A stretch of DNA of 10,313 nt, taken from positions 302 to 10,614 of the forward strand of contig DHSB01000219.1 of the NCBI GenBank assembly GCA_002408385.1. Direction: 5' to 3'. Shown here piece after piece: positions 5,834-10,313 of the stretch. Position numbers and translations under genes: made by a program. Every line of letters starts with the position of its first letter. Positions within the stretch are counted from its first letter, which is position 1. This DNA is from Myxococcales bacterium UBA5297 (GTDB lineage: Bacteria > Myxococcota > Myxococcia > Myxococcales > UBA5297). Under the pieces are notes generated by a model. That model was given only the letters and a program-made list of their open reading frames with translations, was not told where the DNA came from and made no database searches.

Positions 5834-6877
5834 ATGGGCCGCAGGAAGCTCGGCAACACCAACCCGAACCAGATGATCGACCCGGAGCCCCAGGCCGACG
5901 AGCGCCGGCTCGAGGCTTCGCTGCGTCCGAGGAGCTTCGGCGAGTACATCGGCCAGAAGGCGGTCGTCGAGAAGCTGCGCGTCTATGTCGCCGCGGCCCG
6001 CAAGCGCAACGAGGCGCTCGATCACTGTCTTTTCTCCGGCCCCCCGGGCCTGGGCAAGACCTCGCTCGCGCACATCATCGCCACCGAGCTCGGCGTCAGC
6101 GTCCACGTCACCTCGGGCCCGGCGATCGAGAAGAAGGGCGATCTGGCCGGGTTTCTCACCAACCTCTCCCCCGGCGACGTGCTCTTCATCGACGAGATCC
6201 ACCGCCTCAACGCCACGGCCGAGGAGTACCTCTACCCGGCGATGGAGGATCTGGTCCTCGACATCGCCCTCGACGCCGGCCCCCACGGGCGCACGGTGCG
6301 CATCGACGTGCCGCCCTTTACCCTCATCGGAGCGACGACCCGCACCGGCCTGCTCACCTCGCCGCTGCGCGACCGCTTCCAGATCCAGGAACGGCTCGAC
6401 TTCTACAGCGAGGACGACCTCTGCAAGATCATCCACCGCTCGGCCGACATCCTGGGCATCGAGACCGCCAAGGACGGCGCCCGCGAGATCGCCCGGCGGG
6501 CCCGCGGCACCCCGCGCATCGCCAACCGGCTGCTGCGCCGGCTGCGCGACTTCGCGCAGGTCGAGGCCGACGGACGCATCACCCGCGAGCTGGCCGACCG
6601 CTCGCTTCACAAGCTCGAGATCGACGCGCTCGGCCTCGACCCGATGGACCGGCGCATCCTGCTGACGATCATCGAGCTCTACGGCGGCGGCCCGGTCGGC
6701 GTGGAGACCATCGCCGCCTCCATCGGCGAGGAGCGCGACACCATCGAGGACGTCTACGAGCCGTTCCTGCTGCAGCTCGGCTTCATCCAGCGCACTCCCC
6801 GCGGCCGGGTGGCCACCGCGCGCGCCTTCGAGCACTTCAAGCGCCCACCGCCCAAGGGTCAGGGGCAGTTGCTTTGA
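5834..6877 (+). CDS. ruvB: Holliday junction branch migration ATPase RuvB
   Basis: 347 residues, normal for RuvB, a hexameric AAA+ DNA translocase that drives branch migration with RuvA. Visible motifs: [12 protein letters not shown] (30-41), Walker [10 protein letters not shown] (69-77), Walker B LFIDEIH (117-123), the hairpin region that contacts RuvA (about 130-160), sensor 1 GATTRTG (166-172), the SPLRDRF arginine-finger segment (176-182), sensor 2 [12 protein letters not shown] (225-236), and the C-terminal winged helix (about 262-340) with [21 protein letters not shown] and [16 protein letters not shown]. After LRDRF it reads QIQERLDFY, where most RuvBs have G at the first position. Unlike ruvC-ruvA, it is separated from ruvA by 219 nt containing palindromes and heptamers, so it may need its own promoter; none is clear. 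Confidence 0.97.
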   Translation: MGRRKLGNTNPNQMIDPEPQADERRLEASLRPRSFGEYIGQKAVVEKLRVYVAAARKRNEALDHCLFSGPPGLGKTSLAHIIATELGVSVHVTSGPAIEKKGDLAGFLTNLSPGDVLFIDEIHRLNATAEEYLYPAMEDLVLDIALDAGPHGRTVRIDVPPFTLIGATTRTGLLTSPLRDRFQIQERLDFYSEDDLCKIIHRSADILGIETAKDGAREIARRARGTPRIANRLLRRLRDFAQVEADGRITRELADRSLHKLEIDALGLDPMDRRILLTIIELYGGGPVGVETIAASIGEERDTIEDVYEPFLLQLGFIQRTPRGRVATARAFEHFKRPPPKGQGQLL

Positions 6878-6909
6878 GAGTCGTGAGTTTTGAGTTCTGA
6901 GTTGGGAGT
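6875..6909 (-). repeat. Heptamer repeat block, five units, inverted copy after ruvB
   Basis: On the minus strand the units read ACTCCCA, ACTCAGA, ACTCAAA, ACTCACG, ACTCTCA. The last unit includes the ruvB stop codon (TGA, 6875-6877), so the block begins exactly at the gene end. Same 35-nt length and unit count as 5787-5821, opposite orientation. Confidence 0.85.
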
Positions 6910-6926
6910 GGGGGCGCGGCTCAGGG

Positions 6927-6950
6927 CGCCACCCGGCGCGACGGGTGGCG
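6927..6950. terminator. Hairpin after ruvB, probable terminator
   Basis: CGCCACCCG (6927-6935) and CGGGTGGCG (6942-6950) form a perfect 9-bp stem over a 6-nt loop GCGCGA, 49 nt after the ruvB stop. No T-run follows, as is common in GC-rich genomes. The rest of 6951-7127 shows no gene and no clear promoter for the lipoprotein. Confidence 0.5.
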
Positions 6951-7127
6951 ACGACCCGCGGATTCGGCCCACCCGGCCGACTGACGAACGGCGAGGGCTC
7001 GACCTCGCGGACGCGAATCTCGACCGACGCGCCCGCGCCGCCGGTGGGCGCCCGCGTAATCGCGGTTGCGCGCCCCTCATACGCCGGGAAATGATGCCAA
7101 GCTTTCCTACGCATGAGGTCCGACACC

Positions 7128-7817
7128 ATGAAGGAGCTTCTTTGCATCGCCCTACCCCTCGTCCTCACCGCCGCGGCTTGCGGGTCGGACGAGATGACCG
7201 AGCCCCCAGTCTCCGAGGAGCCCTCGAACCGGGACGTGGTCTGCTCGGACGCCGCCTGCGTCGCAGGCTCGGCGCCAGCGACGGCGGCGTCGTTCGACAT
7301 CGACTGCACCATCGAAACCGAGACCTCCGCCTACCGCTGGGAGTGCACCCGGCTCGCCCTCCGCTACGAGCTCGCCGACGGAACCGTCTTCGACCTCTCG
7401 GGCCTCGACCAGCTCGACCTCTACGTCCAGAACGACTACCTGCCCGGCGACGGGCGCCAGAAGCAGATGCTGATCACGGTCTCGGCCTTCGAGGCCCGGC
7501 TCTCCGACGGCCGCCAGCCGTACCTCAGGCTATCGCTGCCGCACCCGCTCTTCGTCACCGGGAACGTCGCCGCCGGCGCGACCGACGCCGATTGCACCGA
7601 CGCCGATAGCTGCGCCGAGGTCTGGCTGGGCGCCCACGCAGACGGCAGCTCCCCCTACTCACTCGCGAGCGTTCAGGCCTTCAGTCTCGCCGTGGCGGCC
7701 GTGGGGATGAACCCCGGCGAGCGCTTCGCCCTCTCCGCCCCTTCGATTCCGATCGACGGCGCCGAGCGGAACGGTCTGCAGGCGGTCTGCGACGACGGCC
7801 GGATCCACTACAAGTAG
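7128..7817 (+). CDS. Predicted Cys-rich lipoprotein, unknown function
   Basis: 229 residues from ATG 7128. The N-terminus MKELLCIALPLVLTAAAC has one basic residue, a hydrophobic stretch and a lipobox-like TAAAC, with lipidated Cys18 followed by Gly, so an outer-membrane-directed lipoprotein is likely. I prefer 7128 over ATG 7113 because GAGG (7115-7118) then sits 9 nt upstream as a ribosome site. The mature part opens with an acidic, Pro/Ser linker and contains seven further cysteines, most next to Asp/Glu (VVC, AAC, DIDC, WEC, DADC, DSC, AVC), suggesting disulfides in an exported domain. The middle (about 70-150) reads as beta-rich. I recognise no family. It faces another lipoprotein gene tail to tail. 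Confidence 0.75.
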   Translation: MKELLCIALPLVLTAAACGSDEMTEPPVSEEPSNRDVVCSDAACVAGSAPATAASFDIDCTIETETSAYRWECTRLALRYELADGTVFDLSGLDQLDLYVQNDYLPGDGRQKQMLITVSAFEARLSDGRQPYLRLSLPHPLFVTGNVAAGATDADCTDADSCAEVWLGAHADGSSPYSLASVQAFSLAVAAVGMNPGERFALSAPSIPIDGAERNGLQAVCDDGRIHYK

Positions 7818-7826
7818 AGCGTGGCG

Positions 7827-7851
7827 GCGGATCTGGGGCCCCAGGATCCGC
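7827..7851. terminator. Strong hairpin between convergent genes, probable bidirectional terminator
   Basis: GCGGATC-TGGGG (7827-7838) pairs with CCCCA-g-GATCCGC (7839-7851): 12 pairs with one bulged G; the innermost pairs must open to make a loop. It begins 9 nt after the + strand lipoprotein stop. No T-run on either strand. Confidence 0.55.
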
Positions 7852-7882
7852 TCCGCCCGCCCTCCGCTCAACCTCGAGCGTA

Positions 7883-7905
7883 GCCTCTCGAGGAACGAGG
7901 GAGGC
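7883..7905. other. Hairpin in convergent intergenic region
   Basis: GCCTCTCG (7883-7890) pairs with CGAGGGAGGC (7896-7905) over AGGAA, with a 2-nt bulge. It is the second of three hairpins between the convergent lipoprotein genes. Confidence 0.4.
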
Positions 7906-7946
7906 AGAGTCGGGGCCCTCGTATCCGGTACCCCGAGACACCGGGC

Positions 7947-7966
7947 CGCCAGCAGGAAGGCTGGCG
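7947..7966. terminator. Hairpin near the 3' end of the minus-strand lipoprotein gene
   Basis: CGCCAGC (7947-7953) and GCTGGCG (7960-7966), a perfect 7-bp stem with 6-nt loop AGGAAG. Outer arms GGGCC (7943-7947) and GGCCC (7971-7975) could compete or extend. It lies 44 nt beyond the stop of the minus-strand gene, in position to end that transcript. Confidence 0.4.
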
Positions 7967-8010
7967 CACCGGCCCGCCGGTTGTCGCTCGAAGGACTCCT
8001 CGACACGCCT

Positions 8011-8964
8011 TCAGGGCGACGTCGCGCCGACCGGCTCGGGCTGACCGGCGGCGACCGCCGCGGCGACAAGCTCGATGGACACGCGCGGCGAGAGCTGATC
8101 GGGCGGCAGCCTCTTCGCCTCGCTCTTGGCGAGCATGAGCTGCAGCTTGAGCGTGCGCCTCTCCTCGGCGGAGAGCGGCCCGTCGTCGGCGAGCGCCTTC
8201 ACCGCGAGCGCGGCGAGCTTTTCGAGCTCGGACCTCTCGAGCCCGTGCTGGTAGCTCAGCGCCGCGCCGAAGACCGCCATCGCCAGGCGGCGCTCGCCCA
8301 GGCCCGCTCTCTCGACGTGCGCTATCGCCCGCCGCAGCTCCTCGAGCTGCGCCGATGGCAACAGCTCCTGCGAGCCGAGGGTGTAGTGCACCGGCAGCGA
8401 CGCCCTCGAGCCGCTCTTGCAGAGCTCCCCGGCGCATCCCCAGACCGCGGTGGAGAGCACCTCGGCGGCCCACTGCTCCCGCGACGGCATGCTCGGCCAG
8501 TCGGGCTCGCCGTTCTTGCCCGGCGTGCGCGCGTGCGGGCAGAAGTGCTCTCCCGCCTCCCAGGCGGTGCGCCAGGTCGCGCCGCCGTCTGTGGAGACCG
8601 CGAGCCGCCCGCCCTCACCGGGCTCGAGCGCGAGCCTCCAGCCCGCGGCCCAGAGCGCGTCGCGCCCCGCGGGCGAGACCGGCCCCGACCAGAGCGTCCT
8701 CTCGCCGCCGGGGCCAGCGAGCACGAGCTCGACCTTCGCCTTGGCCCCCTCGGAGGCCGGCGAGTGCTTCAGCGACAGGAAGCCCTTGGCGCCGTCGTGA
8801 GCGAAAGAGGCCACCTCCAGGACGCGCGCATCGGGCCAGTCGGACGCGGCAGGCGCCACCTCGGCCGCCTTGGTCTCCTGCGGCGCCGGGCTGTCGGACT
8901 TGCACGAGAGCGCTGCAACGGCGAGCAGCAGGAGCGCCAACGATCGGGGGAAGAGTGTCGTCAT
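8011..8964 (-). CDS. Predicted lipoprotein with one BNR/Asp-box-like motif, unknown function
   Basis: 317 residues. The signal peptide has a basic N-region, an LALLLLAVAA core and the lipobox-like ALSC with lipidated Cys21; an Ala/Pro/Glu-rich linker follows (22-42). Residues 45-135 look beta-rich and include STDGGATW (124-131), which fits the Asp-box/BNR pattern SxDxGxTW found in beta-propeller exo-domains, but only one such motif is visible, so this is not a full sialidase-type propeller. A middle segment has C142, C177 and C182 (WGCAGELC), possibly disulfide-linked. The C-terminal third (about 203-305) is predicted helical by eye, rich in Ala/Leu/Glu. No known family is recognised. The ribosome site is weak, and the gene is divergent from the kinase across 243 nt. 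Confidence 0.75.
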   Translation of the reverse strand: MTTLFPRSLALLLLAVAALSCKSDSPAPQETKAAEVAPAASDWPDARVLEVASFAHDGAKGFLSLKHSPASEGAKAKVELVLAGPGGERTLWSGPVSPAGRDALWAAGWRLALEPGEGGRLAVSTDGGATWRTAWEAGEHFCPHARTPGKNGEPDWPSMPSREQWAAEVLSTAVWGCAGELCKSGSRASLPVHYTLGSQELLPSAQLEELRRAIAHVERAGLGERRLAMAVFGAALSYQHGLERSELEKLAALAVKALADDGPLSAEERRTLKLQLMLAKSEAKRLPPDQLSPRVSIELVAAAVAAGQPEPVGATSP

Positions 8965-9071
8965 GCGAGCATTGTCTCTGCCGGCAGCTTCGACTCAAGG
9001 CCTCTTTGCACTTCGCAACCCGACCAGCCGGCAGCGAGGGCCAAGCAGGTTCCTCTGCAGCCGGCCTCACC

Positions 9072-9141
9072 CCTGGCCGCAACTCGGTCCGGCGATCGGG
9101 CGGCAGAAACAGCCGCGATTACTCCGAGTTGCAGGGCCAGG
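9072..9141. promoter_or_regulatory. 70-nt imperfect inverted repeat upstream of the kinase gene
   Basis: CCTGGCC (9072-9078) plus GCAACTCGG (9079-9087) pair with CCGAGTTGC (9124-9132) and GGCCAGG (9135-9141), 16 pairs with a single 2-nt bulge (AG, 9133-9134). Inside the 36-nt loop is a second 5-bp stem, GCGGC (9100-9104) with GCCGC (9112-9116). It ends 5 nt before the putative kinase -35 box. It could be a double operator, a structured RNA, or a dispersed element. Confidence 0.6.
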
Positions 9142-9146
9142 CCGCG

Positions 9147-9176
9147 TGGACAGCTTCCCGAGCCAGCGGCTACCAT
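9147..9176 (+). promoter_or_regulatory. Putative sigma70-type promoter of the kinase gene
   Basis: TGGACA (9147-9152; 5 of 6 to TTGACA), an 18-nt spacer, then TACCAT (9171-9176; 4 of 6 to TATAAT). The start point would fall near 9183, giving a leader of about 25 nt that includes the GGGGAG ribosome site. Confidence 0.4.
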
Positions 9177-9196
9177 CGGGCCCTTTCCAACCTGAC

Positions 9197-9202
9197 GGGG
9201 AG
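9197..9202 (+). promoter_or_regulatory. Ribosome binding site deciding the kinase GTG start
   Basis: GGGGAG, 5 nt before GTG 9208. This strong site is the main reason for choosing a GTG start. Confidence 0.65.
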
Positions 9203-9207
9203 CCCAC

Positions 9208-10313
9208 GTGTCCAGCCATCCGCTCATCTGCCACTTCTGCGGTCACCACGACCCAGCGGCGACGCTCGGCGTGCGCTGCCCTGACGACGGCTCGGTGCTC
9301 GTGCCCTCGGACGAGCACGCCAGGGCGCCCGCCGACGCCATCCTCGGGCGCTGCATCGGGGGCAAGTACGCCATCGTCGGGATGATCGGCTCGGGCGCGA
9401 TGGGCGCGGTCTACAAGGCGCTCCAGGAGCCGGTCGGCCGCGAGGTCGCGGTCAAGGTCATCCAGCGCGCCGACTCGAACGGAAACGACGAGGCGCGCGC
9501 CCGCTTCCTGCGCGAGGCGAAGATCGCCGCCAAGCTCTCCAACCCCTCCGCGGTCACCCTCTTCGACTACGGGGCCGAGAAGGACGGCGTGCTCTACATG
9601 GTCATGGAGCTCATCCGCGGCCGCACGCTGGCCGAGGCGCTCGCCGAGGGCGTCTTCCCGCCCGAGCGGATCGTGCCCATCGCCTCGCAGGTGCTCTACG
9701 CGCTCTCCGAGGCCCACGAGCTCGGGCTGGTCCACCGCGACGTCAAGCCGGCGAACATCATGCTGGTGCGCGGCTCCTGGGGCGAAGAGCTCGCCAAGGT
9801 GCTCGACTTCGGCATCGCCAAGGCGCGCGAGTCGAGCGACGAGACTTTCAAGACCCGCGCGGGCCTGGTGCTCGGCACGCCGCTCTACATGGCGCCCGAG
9901 CAGGCCTACGAGCGCGAGGTCGATGGCCGCGCGGACCTCTATTCGGTCGGCGTGATGCTCTACCAGGCGCTCACCGGGCAACTGCCCTTCCGCGGCGGCA
10001 ACGCCTTCGAGGTGCTGCTCGCGCACCGCGACGCGCCCGTCCCTCCCTTCCCGGCCGACCGCTTCGTGCCGCAGGCCCTGCAGGAGGTCGTCTTCCAGGC
10101 GCTCTCCAAGAAGCCGGAGGAGCGCTTCGCGACCGCGGCGGTGATGGCGAAGGCGCTGATGGCGGCGCTGCCCGTCGGCAGCCAACCGACGCAGGAGACG
10201 AGGCCGCCGTCGGCGTCCCCATCCGGAGCGATCCCCCTGGCCCCCGCGGCGAGCGCCGCGGACCCCGACCTGCTCGAGAGCGCCAACACGATGCTCAAGC
10301 CGGGCCGGCCCGC
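9208..10313 (+). CDS. Hanks-type Ser/Thr protein kinase with Cys-bearing N-terminus (3' truncated)
   Basis: 368 codons are visible from GTG 9208 and the frame is still open at the window end. Residues 1-50 hold a CxxC (C8, C11) with H13/H14 and a third Cys in RCPDDG (C24), a zinc-ribbon-like head of the kind seen before kinase domains in Myxococcota. The kinase domain (about 54-318) has the glycine loop GSGAMG (61-66), AVK lysine K83, helix C glutamate E103, catalytic HRDVKPAN (176-183, D178), DFG (200-202), GTPLYMAPE (223-231) and DLYSVGVMLYQALTG (243-257); all key residues are present, so it should be active. After 322 comes a Pro/Ser/Ala-rich linker, typical before a membrane segment or sensor domain that would lie outside the window. 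Target and signal are unknown. Confidence 0.95.
   Translation, partial: MSSHPLICHFCGHHDPAATLGVRCPDDGSVLVPSDEHARAPADAILGRCIGGKYAIVGMIGSGAMGAVYKALQEPVGREVAVKVIQRADSNGNDEARARFLREAKIAAKLSNPSAVTLFDYGAEKDGVLYMVMELIRGRTLAEALAEGVFPPERIVPIASQVLYALSEAHELGLVHRDVKPANIMLVRGSWGEELAKVLDFGIAKARESSDETFKTRAGLVLGTPLYMAPEQAYEREVDGRADLYSVGVMLYQALTGQLPFRGGNAFEVLLAHRDAPVPPFPADRFVPQALQEVVFQALSKKPEERFATAAVMAKALMAALPVGSQPTQETRPPSASPSGAIPLAPAASAADPDLLESANTMLKPGRP

Noticed and set aside
5711..7312. Long antisense open frame (about 530 codons) across ruvB
   Set aside because: It is the mirror of ruvB codon bias in GC-rich DNA; its translation is low in recognisable motifs, while the sense strand encodes a complete RuvB.
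8965..8998. Promoter for the minus-strand lipoprotein (ACTCAA and ATTGTC read on the minus strand as TTGAGT and GACAAT)
   Set aside because: Only 4 of 6 matches in each box, a 16-nt spacer, and the -10 would be 6 nt from the ATG; too weak to annotate.
9067..10185. Antisense open frame opposite the kinase
   Set aside because: The sense strand carries every kinase motif in order; the antisense product is a composition artefact.

Overview
The window is strongly GC-rich (by eye) with third-position G/C throughout. It looks like a chromosome piece from a Myxococcota-type ('deltaproteobacterial') organism. The evidence is a Ser/Thr kinase with a Cys-bearing N-terminus, two small lipoproteins with no recognisable family, and gas-vesicle accessory genes. 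This placement is an inference from gene style, not from a marker.

Layout. (1) Bases 1-2926, + strand: the 3' part of a CDC48/p97-like tandem AAA+ ATPase, then two adjacent GvpF/GvpL-family gas vesicle proteins. Tight spacing (24 nt, then a 4-nt overlap) indicates one operon, probably the end of a gas vesicle cluster whose structural genes lie upstream. (2) 2927-4499: a mostly non-coding, repeat-bearing stretch around one Uma2/DUF820-type nuclease gene. Two perfect 23-nt direct repeats flank that gene, and several hairpins and palindromes are present. (3) 4500-6877: the Holliday-junction genes ruvC and ruvA (4-nt overlap) and, after a 219-nt spacer, ruvB. RuvA and RuvB form the branch-migration motor and RuvC cleaves the junction. 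ruvB is bracketed by two 35-nt blocks, each of five heptamers, in opposite orientation. (4) 7128-8964: two convergent genes for predicted lipoproteins of unknown function, with several hairpins between their 3' ends. (5) 8965-10313: a divergent intergenic region with a large imperfect inverted repeat and a plausible sigma70-type promoter, then a Hanks-type Ser/Thr kinase that runs off the window.

The coding content is mostly recognisable and ordinary. The unusual material is between genes: heptamer blocks around ruvB, direct repeats around uma2, a hairpin series before ruvC, and a 70-nt inverted repeat before the kinase. No rRNA, tRNA, CRISPR array, transposase or integrase gene was seen. The best candidate for a less-described system is the CDC48-like ATPase paired with two GvpF/L proteins.
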